Of a stretch of DNA of 64,000 bases, positions 35,050 to 47,320 are shown in pieces. The DNA is from Parastagonospora avenae f. sp. tritici 18332-5 (taxonomy: Eukaryota; Ascomycota; Dothideomycetes; Pleosporales; Phaeosphaeriaceae). The notes beneath the pieces were generated by a model. That model was not told the DNA's origin and did not search any database. It was given only the letters and a program-made list of their open reading frames with translations. The stretch is from positions 1 through 64,000 of the forward strand of contig JAFJTR010000057.1 of NCBI GenBank assembly GCA_022559985.1, in the 5' to 3' direction. Position numbers and translations under genes: made by a program. How positions within the stretch are numbered: position 1 is the first letter of the stretch; each line of letters opens with the position of its first letter.

Positions 35050-37203
35050 TGGTGAACCGACCACATGGGGATCAAGAACGAACGGCAAATATAACTAGAT
35101 AATTTGACGAAGCATGCAGCGCTCCAGACCTGTCACTGATGCAAGCCAAGGCATCAGCTCGCACTCAAATTGTTGGGCATAAAAACGTACGTGAAGGAAG
35201 CAGAAAGATGGGTAGTGGAGGAGAGAGAGCAATTGCGTGCGTCTGGCCTGCAATGGACTATACGCTGCCATGTGTTGCAAACGGCAAGGTTCTGGAAAAT
35301 GGACCGAAGAAGCAATAGTCCGTGCAGGGCTGACGTCTGACGGCTTTCAATTGCACTTCCGGGTGATGGTCGACCGCAGCCGAGGGGCAACAGAGCATGT
35401 AAGAGCGTACTTAGGGGGACAATGGGGCGTAACGGGAACGTACTTACAAGCACAGGCCGGCGTGTGCGGCGTAGACGGTACTGAATCGCTAAGCACGCAA
35501 CATGCACCAAAACGACTGAATAAGGGTATGGTGGAGGATAGCAATAAATACGACAATATCGGGGTGGAAGGATCAGAGTAGAAGGGCCACAAAGGGACAC
35601 CGTGCTGCACCAGGCCGGGACAGACCCTGGTTATTCACAATGGTCAGGGTAGAGCGACGGGCGCGGCATCCACAGAACCTATCTGTGCTGTGATCCCAGC
35701 GATGTGAAATGACAAGCTGCCAGGAACATGGTCATGGAGCTTTTGCTGTTTGAGACCCGAGAATCCTGGAACGCGCCGGGGTGGTCAGCAAGCCAGACAA
35801 GCAATATTGGTGCGATATCGAGTCGCTGCAGCGCGGCAGAGCGAAACTTTCTGCGAGTTGCTGGAAGCATTGCGTAGCGTGTTTGGTCTAATGCGTGATG
35901 CCGACCGATGCAGGACACTGCAGTAGTCCGTTGAGGTACGGCGCTGGACGAGCTATGAGATGCCAGCTTCAGCCCCCAGATCTAACAGGTGGCCGTTCCC
36001 AAACCTCCGACCAACCATAACAATCGGTTGATGACTGGCGCCGATCATGCAGACCTAGCAGAGGCGACGGGATGCAGCAAACTGTCTGTCCTTGTCCTTG
36101 TATTTTGCCGAAACTATTTCTCCAGACCTGGCGTCGGGTTCGCGAAGCCTTCCAGCCAATGGGCTCCACATGAATTGACTTTGACAAAGGGCTCGACGCA
36201 GCTAATGGAACGCACTGTGGTCTGTCCTCAGCAGCCATTCCGGCAAGCGTAAACGATGCTTCGCGCTGCTCCGCGGGAGTAAATAAGCAGAGTACCAACG
36301 ACAATGCACAGAGGAACTGAGGCATCGGCTGACGGCCCTGGTCGTCCATACCCGTTTCTTGCAAGCAGAACGCCCTTGTGGAGCTCGTGAGCCATTTCTA
36401 GCAGCGTAGGAAAGAAAAGCACTGCAGACATGCTTACCCGCTAAAGAGGCACCATGTCCGATCGGAGCAACTGGTCAAAAGCCGTTGAGCGGCAGGCCCA
36501 TCTCGATTCGCCCGGCGGATCATCCAGGGCTCCAGGGCTCCAACTTCCTTCCCGGCTCCCCTAAGTCGCGCTTCTTTGCGTGCATGGAGCGCCGTCTTGG
36601 CATGCGCCAAACGGACCCCAGGCCTTGCTGTCGGATTCCTACGCATGCAGCTCTCGAGCTCATGCGTGCGCCGAAGCATAATAAGAGCCTTCTTAAGAGA
36701 CAGCGTTGGGGATCAGCTTCCTTTGGGTCCTGCAGTTGCTTCGTCTTGTTGCAGAGTTAGCCCGTGTACATGAAGATGCGTACGCGAGGTACCAATGGAT
36801 GACATGAGGCTGCATTCGAGAAGCAGCATTGTGATAGGTCCGCCTTGTGTAAGCTCGAGACGACTGCATCGATGATGACAGTCCGTCGCAGAAGCCGAGC
36901 GTTGTCAAGCAAACCGGCAAATGAACGGATGGACCAAGATGCAGGCACGCCGCGGATCGACCGTACGTTGGCACGAAGCGAGGTGTCCTCCCTGCCCTCG
37001 GAAATGTAGTCATCATCACGTGATGGCTATAAAGTGCTTAGGTAATATTGTCGAGGTTTGCCAAGCCGCTCCACGACGTTGTTGCCGCGTCGCGACATTT
37101 CACTCCACGTCCCTACACATGTCGGAGTAGCAGCCAGCACAGCACGACGACTACTTGCGCACCAGTTCTAATCAACATCTGCAGATAAACATACCTACCG
37201 AAC
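35050..37203. other. Long divergent spacer
   Basis: 2.15 kb between the transcription factor and the WW-domain gene. Long leaders or upstream control regions are common for regulators of this type. Only short, chance open frames were seen. Confidence 0.4.
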
Positions 37204-38057
37204 ATGAGTGCCGCACACGGCGAAGAACAGGCGCCAGTCGCGACGCATGCTAGCGATAAACACAGCCGCGAAGCTGAGGCGGCGACGAGCGACCTGAAGG
37301 AACGCACCGATCCGCCCCTACCTGAAGAAGAGGCACCACCACTCCCCGATGAGCCCCCGCCAAATGAGGCAAACAGTGGCTGGGAATGGCATTGGGATCC
37401 AACAGCGCAAGCTTACTACTTTACCAACATCAGAACCGGGGTGTCTCAGTGGGAGAATCCGATGGTTCCTGAGTCCACTGGACATGCATATGATCAAGGA
37501 CCGTACGACAGGTTTGCTAACTTCTATCATTTCATCTTTCCTTTCCAGGCCTAATCCGTCGTAAATCCAGGACACCCATAAGCAGTGCTGCCGTGCCGAC
37601 AAACTCAGCGGCGCCTGGCACCCGCTCTCCACCCAAGCGTAAGTGGGGAGGCTATAACCCAGCAATCCATGGGAGCTTCGACCCCAAAGCAGATTACGCT
37701 CGCGAGGCCGAGAGAGAGGAGGAAGAAGCGGAGGAAGCGGCCGCTGCTGCTGCTGCTGCCGCTGCCGGCTTACCAATTACCAATGCCAATGGCTATACCG
37801 CGCAAGCAAACTTCAACAAATGGACCGGCAAGTTCCAGCAAGCGGGGGTCGGTCCGGAGATGCACAACGATGAGAACAAGTCCAAGCGTCAGATGAACGC
37901 CTTCTTTGACGTAGATGCCGCTGCCAACAGCCACAACGGACGTAGCCTCAAGGAGGAACGCCGCGGCAAGTCATTGACCAAAAAGGAGCTCAAGGCATTC
38001 AAGGAAAAGCGTCACCACAAGAAGGAAGAGAAGCGCCGTGCTTGGCTACGAGATTGA
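37204..38057 (+). CDS. WW-domain protein
   Basis: Two exons, 37204-37511 and 37571-38057 (264 residues). The intron has a TTTGCTAAC branch and the frames join in phase. After an acidic, proline-rich N-terminus (PPLPEEEAPPLPDEPPP) there is one WW domain at about residues 59-86 (GWEWHWDPTAQAYYFTNIRT ... QWENP) with both signature tryptophans. The C-terminal exon has KRKWGGYNPAIHGSFDPKADY, a ten-residue alanine run after an acidic helix, and a very basic end (KKELKAFKEKRHHKKEEKRR) that looks like a nuclear localisation or RNA-binding tail. The WW domain should bind proline-rich partners; many such small fungal proteins are splicing- or transcription-linked, which is inference here. Confidence 0.85.
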
Positions 38058-38691
38058 AGGGCTTGTACATGGTAAGCAGAAAGAGGCTGTACGAGAGATT
38101 TTGACCTTCACTAATCCACACGAACAGGTATCAGGACGGCTTATTGCTCAGGTACCCCTGTCATCAGTACTTTTATGGTCACTGGACCGATTTGAGCATG
38201 TCTTTGAATTAAGGCATGGAGCGTATTCAACCAGTAGTTACGCCAAGGTGAAGTACAGCTTTTGGCCCGAAGTATTGGCCGCCATACGAGTATGTGATTG
38301 GCAATAGGTGGATAATGCAAGTTCGATCGTATCGCAGGCTGCGTCATCAGCGATGTCATTGGGAACCCCTGGTCTGCCTTCTGTGGATTCTGTACCTGAC
38401 TGCTGCTTGGACTCTTGTTTATTCGCGTCCTTTAGGGCTGGAGCCATTAGGCAATAGGGGCAGAAGTAATGCTAATGCAATCAACCGCAAACGCGAACCA
38501 TCCTCTCATCTCGTGTACCTCTAACTATGGAACAGCCCTGCCATGTATCATCTCTTTCCCCCACGTGGCAGCGGCTGTGTCGTGAGTACCTGGCTATGAG
38601 CTAGTCGATCGCTATCTAGCAGATGTGGTCCCTGGTGGACTAAGGGTGTCAGTAATATATTATCATATGCAGCCAAGCCTTTGGAATTGCT
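38058..38691. other. Convergent spacer
   Basis: 634 nt between convergent genes; no open frame with protein-like composition. Confidence 0.4.
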
Positions 38692-39356
38692 TCAACCATC
38701 CTGCGAAGCGCTGTCCTTGGTCTTCATATCTTCCATCTGCTTCCTCACATCCTCCACGCCAGCCGCGCCTCCCTGCATGGCAACCTTGTCATCGTCGCCC
38801 ATGATCTCGTCAGCGTCTCCAGAGGCTTCGCCAGTCTGGCCAATGCCGTTTTCAAGCTCCTCTACTGCTCCAAGGAGCCAGTCGACGACATCTTTCTTGT
38901 CGTTTAGTTCCGCTTCGAACACCGCGTCGTGACCAGCTTGGTTAATGATGGTGACATCTGCGCCGGATTGTATCAGAAGCTTGACACTTTCAAGGTGGCC
39001 GTTCAATGCTGCCCAATGGAGGGGAGTGTTTCCGGCTTCGTTCACGGCGTTGATGACGTTCGGTGCCGGGGTATCTCCGCACACAGAAAACAGCAGCTTG
39101 ATCACATCTATCATGCAGTCAGATTTACGCTATAGACCGTTCCACGACTAGAGCCCATACCATTGTGGCCATTTGCCGCAGCGTAGTGCAGTGCTCCATT
39201 CTTCGAATATGGGTCAATGGCCGCTGCCACCAAATCGGTGCTGGGTTGCTTCGTCTGTGCTGATAGTTCGGAAAGATACGAGGCTAAGTCGGCGGACTCA
39301 TTTGCGCGTGCCAAGTACAGGATTTCGTCCACCGCATCCTCGTCTAGGCCTGCCAT
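38692..39356 (-). CDS. yar1: Ankyrin-repeat protein, Yar1-like
   Basis: Two exons, 39356-39161 and 39107-38692 (203 residues). It begins MAGLDEDAVDEILYLARANE, then ankyrin repeats are visible: NGALHYAAANGHNDVIKLL, GNTPLHWAALNGHLESVKLL and a third degenerate one ending VVDWLL. The acidic C-terminus (EELENGIGQTGEASGDADE...) is typical. Size, N-terminus and acidic tail fit Yar1, the dedicated chaperone of ribosomal protein Rps3 that shields it until assembly into the 40S subunit. Many ankyrin proteins share the repeats, so orthology is likely but not certain. Confidence 0.8.
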
Positions 39357-42300
39357 CTTGTCGTCGCAGATGGAGTGTGTTGTGCAAGAGATTCTGAAAT
39401 TTTTGGCACATGATCCGATTTGGGAAGGCGGGGGCGGGGTGTTCTCATTCAGGCTAGCGGCAACACGCTGCTCTGAGGGCTCGCCGAACATCTCCCTCTA
39501 CCAAGTCCATGCACCGTCCTGCACGGAGATATTGGACTCTCGGCTATACATGCACTCTTACTGTACCCTCTTCTGCCTGCTTATCTGGCTCCCGCTCTTG
39601 AACGCCTCATCGACTCTATGCGACACACACCCTAGCTGCAGATCCAGCAGAATTGCAATCAAAGGCTATGAGCCCAATCTATATCGACACTAGGCATTGA
39701 GCAGCCCTGGATGACGTGCAGCTACTTTGTCTCACCAACTGCATCTGGCATCATTCCGGAGCCTTCTTGGCACCACAGTGCCACCGCACTATCATTCCGC
39801 TCCGCACCCGATTCCACACTGGCCTCTGGTGAAACATCCATTGAACATGCTTGCCTCGGCTGACCGCCTCACGTCTTCCCGCACTTTTCGTCGCTCGTAT
39901 CCGACAGGTCCTGAATGGGAACTGACACTGTCAGCTCGGGACTTCTCCTTCCTTTTCCGCCACGACTCGTGGCCACAACATGAATTCATCACCGGCTAAA
40001 GTGCTGTTGACCCACAAGACAGCAATGCAGCTGCTACAGTGCGCCGTTAGACCCAATACCAGTGGCTCGTTTCAAGGCCTCGACTGTTGGATGTGACTTT
40101 CAACATTCAAAGGTGCGTATTCGCCTAGCGGCGGCGGGCAGGGATATGTGAACCATAGACCTGGTTCACCTAATTGCCGTTTCAAGATCTTAGTGGGAGT
40201 GGGATGTGTCAATGCTAGGATGACCCACGGTGCATCTGCTGCTAGTGACATCGCCTCATGCTACTTCTGCTTAGCGCATTCTCATGGAATGCCAGACGAA
40301 GCGTAACCATGCATCCCTGTAGTGCCATGATGCCTGACATGGACCAGGCAATCCAAGGTGCACCAGATAGTGCTCCAGGACGACCAGCACATCAGGCAGA
40401 TACCAGCATGGGACATACATCTCAACTGATTTGGGGACATTGTTTATTCGGAACAATCCCTGTCCAGATTCGACGACCCAAGTCAAGCCGGGTATGTTGG
40501 ACGTTGGTGGGATATAGCTCTTCTGCAGGTGCGCCTAAAACTATCCTTCCCGCGTTAATATTTCCGTACCGGGCCGTTTCTAACTTAATCATCTCGCTAC
40601 AACCCTGGACAAAAGCTATGCACCAAGCTGTATGATTGAGTGCCTGCAGTATCCAAGCGCCAACTTGCAGCAACATCGTCGATAACGCATCTACCCTACC
40701 GAAAGACAGCGCAGATCAGTCCAGTGCCAATGCATTCGCAGTGCCTGCCTGTAGCGGAGGACAATTAACCCTGAGCGTCATATGCTGTTGTCAAAGCTGT
40801 CGTTTACATACATTGATTGCACGCCAAAGCAACCTGACGGCACAGTCGAAGACACAGGGATCTCCTCCCGAGCACGCTCCATTCAACCAGTCCGGAAGGA
40901 TAAAGTTTGCGCAATACAAACAAAGTACTTGCTCAATGTACTGCACGTGTTGTCTTTTGGCCCATATTTTTTCCTCAACAACGTCGCCAGCAGATCAATG
41001 CCGTTGAACACACAATGTCTCTGAAGGCTAGCGCGCAGCTCCTGCCTGTTGCTTCGACGCCGCAATACCCCGCATGCACACGACACGTACGAGAGTACTG
41101 ATATTGCTGCACCCAGCCATCGCTTTCGGTGATACTGCTCTGCCCAGTTTGGCGTCAACATGTGCCGTGAGTTTGTTTCAACCTGCCGATACGGCTGTAC
41201 CGTGCAGCACGGCATGTCACTACGGCTAGTGTCCGGGCAACGAGTAATGCAGCGACGGAGCTTCTGCCGTGCCGCGCATGATTCGATGCAAAGATGGGTA
41301 ACGGCCTCCGAACTTGCAGGGTAATACGATGTCGGGCTTCGACAAATTTGGACTGCGCTGCATTTCACCGAAGCCAGCATCTATCACGGAAAGTTTCGAA
41401 CGACGTGTTGTCTTCTCGGTGGTTGCCGTGGATGCAATTCCCCAATGCATTGCAAGACGGCTGCAATTGCCGAGGTGTGGCAAGGATGGGTCGATCGGCT
41501 CAAAGTTTATCGAAGGAATGCCAGCAGTGAGCAGTAATTAGATTCCACGAATCACGATCCGGACGGGTGTTGGTACCATCGCGCGTAACGACACGACAGT
41601 CCAGTCTTCTGTGGAACCAGTCTTCCGTCCGTGGAGTCAGCCTTCCTTCCGTGGAGCAGTACTGAGCTCAGTTCTATGCTGCTTGCAGAGCCTGGCAACA
41701 AAAGCTGATGATAAGCGCGGCAGTCTTGTTCCGGGAACGATGCAGAGCTGTGCGACCAAGACATCTCATAACATCGAGCTAATCAGCGTCCGCGAGAAAG
41801 CATATATTGACATGTGAATAGAAGCACATGATAACCTGTGAACATGAACGGAAGACAGTCCATGGCGTGTCCATCAAAACCCTAGGTGGAATGCTCAGCG
41901 ATGGGGGCTTGCAATTGTAAGCCCCTCAGTCAAGTGATAGTGTAAATCAGAGTCATTTGTCTGATAGATATTGCCAGGTATGAGGTATAGTTTGCGCGGA
42001 TAAAGATCATATTTGACAGATACCGGACAAGACATAGCATTCTCTTTTGCGTATAATACACTAGGATCGGACTTGCACAACATTCGACAGCATGAGCAAC
42101 GTCGTCATAGGTTTACGGCCTTGGAGGTTCGCTTTGATATATGCGCTGTGCTCTTGTCAACTCGTGAGGAATACCACGGCCGACGCCTCCATAATCTATG
42201 CTCAGCAACTGGGGAGACCATGTGATATAACTCACGTGTTTCATGCACAATGCACTTGCTTGTGCACTTCCCGCGATATAGCTGCCCTACCTGCGTCTCG

Positions 42301-42770
42301 ATAGTACGCTTGTCGACCTGTCGCTTTGCAAGAAGTCTTGTCAACATGTCCTTCGTTATTTTCAATCATTCTGATCAGTCTACGATGTGTTTTCCTACCC
42401 AGATCATAGTATCATCGTCTCTTTTCACATTGTGCGGGCAGAATGTACCTGCGAGATGGAGTCACTTCCACCCAGCTTGACGAGCATAAGGAGACTGGAT
42501 CATCAGCTCACAACGTCGAAAGTCACTTGACCTGCCTCCTGCACATCATCGCGGCAAGGCTCGAAACTACATATGTTCACAGGTCCCAGAACTTTCCTAG
42601 AGCAACATAAGTCTTGTGCGGCCTCTTCCAACACAACCTTCATCAGTATCCACCAGACTACGATACAAACACAACTTCACAACTTTTTAAGGAACAAGCA
42701 AAACCACCAAAAGTTGCAAACGCAAGACTACCACGAGTAACAACCGCTTAAAGCCACTAAGACAACGACC
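39357..42770. other. 3.4 kb gene-free block
   Basis: The longest stretch without a supportable gene. All open frames are short and overlap each other on both strands. No tRNA, transposon ends or long repeats recognised; base composition is ordinary, not strongly AT-rich. It may hold the long promoter of the RING gene, a degraded element or noncoding transcripts. Confidence 0.45.
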
Positions 42771-44270
42771 ATGTGCAACATGCCCAACGCAACCGGCTCA
42801 CGTGTGCTCTCTCGGGTCGACGCTTTCCTCGCCAATCACACCGATTTCCTCGCGCATGCCGATACTACTACGCCAGCAAATACAGAGTGTCCGATATGCC
42901 TCGAGGATATCTCCGAGCACATCTGCGTCAAGATCGTGGACATCCCGGGCTGCGTACACATGATCGGTCTGGAGTGCTTGCAGGTCCTCCTTGATAATCA
43001 TCCAAATGACAAGAAGCTCTGCCCGCTTTGTCGGACGGATTGGCTCGGCGGTCCTGGCCCGGGTCTTGACATTGGGTACGATTCTGACTCTGATGAGCTA
43101 TACGATCCAGAGTCTGATTACGATAATCGATACCGTCCAGATATTCGCTATGATGGTGGCTACGGCCCAAACATTCGATCTACTACATATGTAAACCACT
43201 GGCCTGTTTATGACGATACTGCAGACCTCGCGCAACATGCAGGTGCCCGTCAGTTGCCCGTACAGCAGGATCAGCGTCGTCCTAGCTATCTGGGTCCTCG
43301 AATGTCTGAGTATCTGAGCATGAACGGTCCGCCCGGTCATGATGTCGGCTCGTCTGGGACTACGCGTGCTCAATATGTACCACACAGTCAGCGTGTACCA
43401 GGCTACACGTATAATGGTGGACCGGCTCGCCATGGCTCTCGTGACAACCAGCAAGCTGGTCCTCTTCAGCAGACAGGCGGCCATCACCACAACACTAATT
43501 CCACGCACCGGGTCCCGGGATCGCGCGTTGAGGCAACTTCCCGATATGGACAACCTCTGGCGGACGTTCCATGGACCATTACGGGTCAATATGGACCACC
43601 TTTACCTCTAACGCCACCGTTTGGTCGTCGCCATCAACATGGTAGTACTGCACCTCTACAGCTTCTTGGAGCACCTCCGTCAGTCCAACCCACTCGTCAT
43701 CGACATGGCAGTACTGCACCTCCAGTACGTACTGGGACACGCCCTCTCCCAGCTCAACCCACTCGCCCTCAGCGCGGTAGTACTGCATCTCAACTGCGCA
43801 CTGGGGCACGACCTCCCCCAGCACAATCATGTCGTCGTCAACACACCCCCAGCCAGCTCGCCCACGTTCGACCCCACGCTCCAAACCACACCCGCATTCA
43901 ACAGACACCCACCGCACCCCAAGCTCGCACTCTTTCGGGCCGGAGCAGCCCCACGCAGCCTGCGGATGTCACGATGGCACGCACTGCAGGCCAAATCCGC
44001 GGTCAAATTAGCTCCTCTAGACCTGTGAATATCACGACTACACGTACCGCAGGTCAAGTCCGCTTTACCTACGGTCAGGACAGCTCCGTTCAGCTCGTGC
44101 GTGTCACGACTACACGCACCGGCGGTCCAAACCTGTCTGTTCGACATGAGGTTTCGGCTACTACGATTACGATGACGTCGGGCAGTGCGCAGGTGCAGGC
44201 GCGGGGTGAGGTAGTGGGTAGTACGGGTGTTCCTGGTATTGTGGCTACGCCGACTAGTGGTAGACATTAG
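42771..44270 (+). CDS. RING-finger protein with long repetitive disordered tail
   Basis: Single-exon frame of 499 residues. A RING domain occupies about residues 40-90: C40-x2-C43, C61-x-H63, C69 and C84-x2-C87 (CPICLED, CVHMIGLEC, CPLCRTDW). The usual ligand between H63 and C69 is replaced by glycine (G66), as in many fungal RINGs with an HxxG form. After an acidic Asp/Tyr-rich stretch (SDELYDPESDYDNRYRPDIR) the remaining 350 residues are Pro/Gln/Arg/Thr-rich with two sets of imperfect repeats: RHGSTAPPVRTGTRPLPAQ-like units at about 290-345 and TTTRTAGQ-like units at about 395-450. Expected role: E3 ubiquitin ligase or adaptor; substrate unknown. The leader is CA-rich (42600-42770), as in strongly expressed fungal genes. 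Confidence 0.8.
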   Translation: MCNMPNATGSRVLSRVDAFLANHTDFLAHADTTTPANTECPICLEDISEHICVKIVDIPGCVHMIGLECLQVLLDNHPNDKKLCPLCRTDWLGGPGPGLDIGYDSDSDELYDPESDYDNRYRPDIRYDGGYGPNIRSTTYVNHWPVYDDTADLAQHAGARQLPVQQDQRRPSYLGPRMSEYLSMNGPPGHDVGSSGTTRAQYVPHSQRVPGYTYNGGPARHGSRDNQQAGPLQQTGGHHHNTNSTHRVPGSRVEATSRYGQPLADVPWTITGQYGPPLPLTPPFGRRHQHGSTAPLQLLGAPPSVQPTRHRHGSTAPPVRTGTRPLPAQPTRPQRGSTASQLRTGARPPPAQSCRRQHTPSQLAHVRPHAPNHTRIQQTPTAPQARTLSGRSSPTQPADVTMARTAGQIRGQISSSRPVNITTTRTAGQVRFTYGQDSSVQLVRVTTTRTGGPNLSVRHEVSATTITMTSGSAQVQARGEVVGSTGVPGIVATPTSGRH

Positions 44271-45112
44271 GCACTGAGTTAGCGGGAAAATGGGGTAGTC
44301 CTTTGGATGTGGATTGATGGTGGGGGAGGGGGCTTTGAGGGCGTCATGCCCGGGAGCCATGGATAGGTTATCGCGTGTGTTGTTGATGTGAAGTGAGTGA
44401 AGCAGAGGGTGTATGAATTGAAACAAGTGTGTATGTATACAAAACACACTAGTTCACTATGCGCGACCAGTTCCTGCCGTTGGCGAGTTTTCTTCCCGAA
44501 TAGAAGCAGACAAGTGTGTGAAATGAAACAAAGTTGCACGCAAACCCACCATTCCACTGCGCGTATCCAATTCCCATCCAACATCCAACAGATCTAATAA
44601 CCCCAATACCGCAATCGATCTCTGCGTACGTAGTACACATGTGCAAAAACCCTCCACCTCCATCTCCACACTCAAATCTCACTCAAACTAGAATGCAAGA
44701 AGAGAGTGTTGTCTTTTCACCACCATGCTCTCGCTCGCTCCCTAAACCACATTCGACGTCGTTTTGCTTGAAAATCGGCGCCGCCATCTGTCTGCTGTCT
44801 TGTGTATACAATGCCTCGCGGACCGAGCTATCGCGGCCGATTGCTACACCCGAGGAATGAGCGCAAAACTGCTGCATGCCCCTTCGCTCGGGTTATTATG
44901 CTTTGTACAAGACGTTTTTCATTCTCGATGCTGCTGCTGCTGCATGAGTGGAATAGTCCAGCTTCATGACTTGTTCACACTTGAGGATTTCTCTCTACAC
45001 ACATCTTCCCTAGGCACTCATTCGGACCTCATTACCATGCATTCAATTGATATCTTCTCTCTGGGTATCTCCAACCATGTTAACAATACACATTTCATCC
45101 ACTCCACACGCC
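44271..45112. other. Convergent spacer with degenerate duplication
   Basis: 842 nt between convergent genes. Contains the imperfect duplication at 44409-44573 and a (GCT)n run near 44929-44944. No gene supported. Confidence 0.4.
44409..44573. repeat. Imperfect direct duplication, two copies of about 60 nt
   Basis: A segment at 44409-44474 (with GAAACAAG, ...ACTATGCGCGACCAGTTCC) recurs diverged at 44514-44573 (GAAACAAAG, ...ACTGCGCGTATCCAATTCC). Order of matching blocks is the same; differences include several C/T and G/A changes and small gaps. Confidence 0.55.
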
Positions 45113-46267
45113 TCACGCCGCAACCTCCTTGCCCTTGCCCTTGTCGCTTGAATCAATCATGTCCGCCGAGCCCGCAAACGCCTGCTGAATCGGCGGCCTT
45201 GGCTTGGACGCGATATCGAGTTCCGCAAACTTGGGCCGGACCTGGAAGATATTCACGCGCGCGGCGTTGAAGACTTGCTCGGATGGCGGGATTGCTACGG
45301 CGAGGTTTGTGTTCTCGGTGAGGCGCGTGATGAAGAACATGAACCGGCCGGTTTTGATTTGCATTTCAGCGAAGTTGGCGCTGCCGGCGGGGATGTTGGT
45401 GTGTCGTCTGCGAAGAAGTTTGTTAGCGAATGACAGGTAGAGGTTAAGGTGTGGAATACGCACGCCATGCTCTGCTTATGTGTCTTCAGGATACTGGATA
45501 TCCGCTCAAACCGGTCTGTGAAGGGGTTTGGCTCCTCCGTCTTCCGCGTGACATGTGCCACAGTCAGGCAAGTGGTCCTCTCGTACAGGATCAATTCCCT
45601 CGCATCGATGACCTCGGCCAGCTGCTCCAAGAGCGCTTCGATAGTTCCTGCATTTGGAATGAGATAGTATATTATCTTCGTCCATGCCTTGTACAAGCTC
45701 TGATCCCAGATGCTTGTCGCAAAAAACTCGACCGTGTCCTTGAAGCCTTCCGAGGCCTCTCTGATATAGTCGGCGCGCTCGTCGAACATGGCTTGCCGCA
45801 GCCGCGCTTGGACAAGATCCATCTTGTGTATCAGACAGAACACCTTCGCGCCGGGACTGCATTCGTGCAATGCGCGTATGATGTTCGAGTACGATATGAC
45901 ATCGGCGGGGAATTCGCGGGATTCAATATCGAATACGAAGATGAGTACAGCGACGGAGCCGAAGACGTGGTTGCGGGATTGCGTGAGATAGTTTTCAACG
46001 AAGCCATCCTGACTGCACAATGTCAACTCGGCATCAGGTCAGACAGTGTGAACTGCGCGCATACCCTCCGCAGTCCCACAGATTCAGCATCAGATTCCCC
46101 ATGAACTTGATGTTGCTGTGCTCCACGTCGATGGTTGCGCCCAGCCGTCGGACATCCTTTGCGACGTAGTTACTGAAGACGATACTGCGCATCGACGACT
46201 TGCCGGCGCCGCTCTTGCCCATCAGCAACACTTTGCGCTGCTTCTGCCGCTTCGTCGTCGAGTTCAT
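45113..46267 (-). CDS. gtr1: Rag-family GTPase Gtr1
   Basis: Three exons, 46267-46065, 46012-45464 and 45407-45113 (348 residues). Rag GTPases act as a Gtr1-Gtr2 heterodimer on the vacuole, signalling amino-acid sufficiency to TORC1. Seen: P-loop LLMGKSGAGKSSMRSIVFSN, switch/G2 region LGATIDVEHSNIKFMGNL, G3 LWDCGG, G4 HKMD, then the roadblock-like C-terminal dimerisation domain (ELILYERTTCLTVAHV, RFERISSILKTHKQS). The short Ser/Lys-rich end (SSDKGKGKEVAA) is variable. Signature residues fit Gtr1/RagA rather than Gtr2. Introns of 52 and 56 nt; the second junction regenerates a smooth SMARHTNIPAG. Confidence 0.93.
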
Positions 46268-47320
46268 CTTGGCAGCGTGTTGACGCACGCGACTCGTGTG
46301 GCAGGTGCGTGTACGCCTTCGGACGTCGGTTGGAGAGCTAGATAGACTAACGATATCTGTAGGGTTTGGGACGTGTCTTCGGCTGAAGTCTAACTGTCGC
46401 TCGCGTACACGATGACGTATTGTCAACAGTGGTGATATGCCTCGATGGTTCTAGATTGTAATGGGTAAATAGTGGGTATTGATTGATTAATCGAAAGCTG
46501 AAGTGTGGAAAGTTTAAGATTAGTCGTCGAGGTGCTAAAGTTACCGCCGGAAGAAGCAAGCAACGTCGTGAAGGAGGAGGGCGCGCTCCGAGCCAGCATC
46601 CGCAGGAGCTTAGATCTCCTTGGCCTCTGATTCGCTCGGTAAAGCAGAGCGGGGTGGACTGAAGCAGCATCTCTGCAAAACCAACACGTGAGTCCGTAGG
46701 TCCCGAATTCTATTCAGCCTCTTCCTCTAGTCCAGTGATAGTATTTGCAGGCTCATATCGAATTTGAGATTGGCAAGATTAGACGTCGATAAAGCTTCGT
46801 TGTCGTTCAAGGGACAGGGAAGCTAATCGGACAGCCCAACGCATCTCAAAGCAAGCACGCGAACAGGAACATGGGCTCGAACGAGAAGGTGCATGAGAAT
46901 TAATGTTCGATCGCTTGAGTAGTGCACGATCGACGGCAATTATTATCTTTTAGTAAAGTGTTTCCAGGCCTATGCAGCCCCATGTTCCGTATATTCCCCC
47001 TGTTCCAATTGTTCCGTGTAGAAAGCAAAGCAACATAGAAAACAGCTGTCGGCGGTGAGATGGACCAAGTAAGACCATCGCTAATAAATGTGTCATGTGC
47101 GAGAAAGGCAAGCAAATATGAACAAGAAGCGTTCCACCACGCGTCGACCGTCGAGATCGTGCATCGTAAATAATGTCCGTCCACCGGACGGTGAAGGGAT
47201 ACCGTTGTTGCGGGTGGTATAACAAGACCATCGGAAATTAAAAGTCGGTAGCGCGCGCGTGCGCGGCTTCCGAAGCAAAATGAAGCAAAAGAAGGCTGCA
47301 AGGGAAGCTCGAGGGTATCT
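46268..47320. other. Intergenic spacer
   Basis: 1.05 kb between two minus-strand genes. A 145-codon open frame at 46900-47337 lacks any domain and overlaps the 3' end of the Urc4 gene, so it is not called. Confidence 0.4.

Noticed and set aside
43827..44447. 206-codon minus-strand open frame
   Set aside because: Antisense to the repetitive tail of the RING gene; no features of its own.
45451..46104. 217-codon plus-strand open frame
   Set aside because: Complement of the Gtr1 gene, which is well supported on the other strand.
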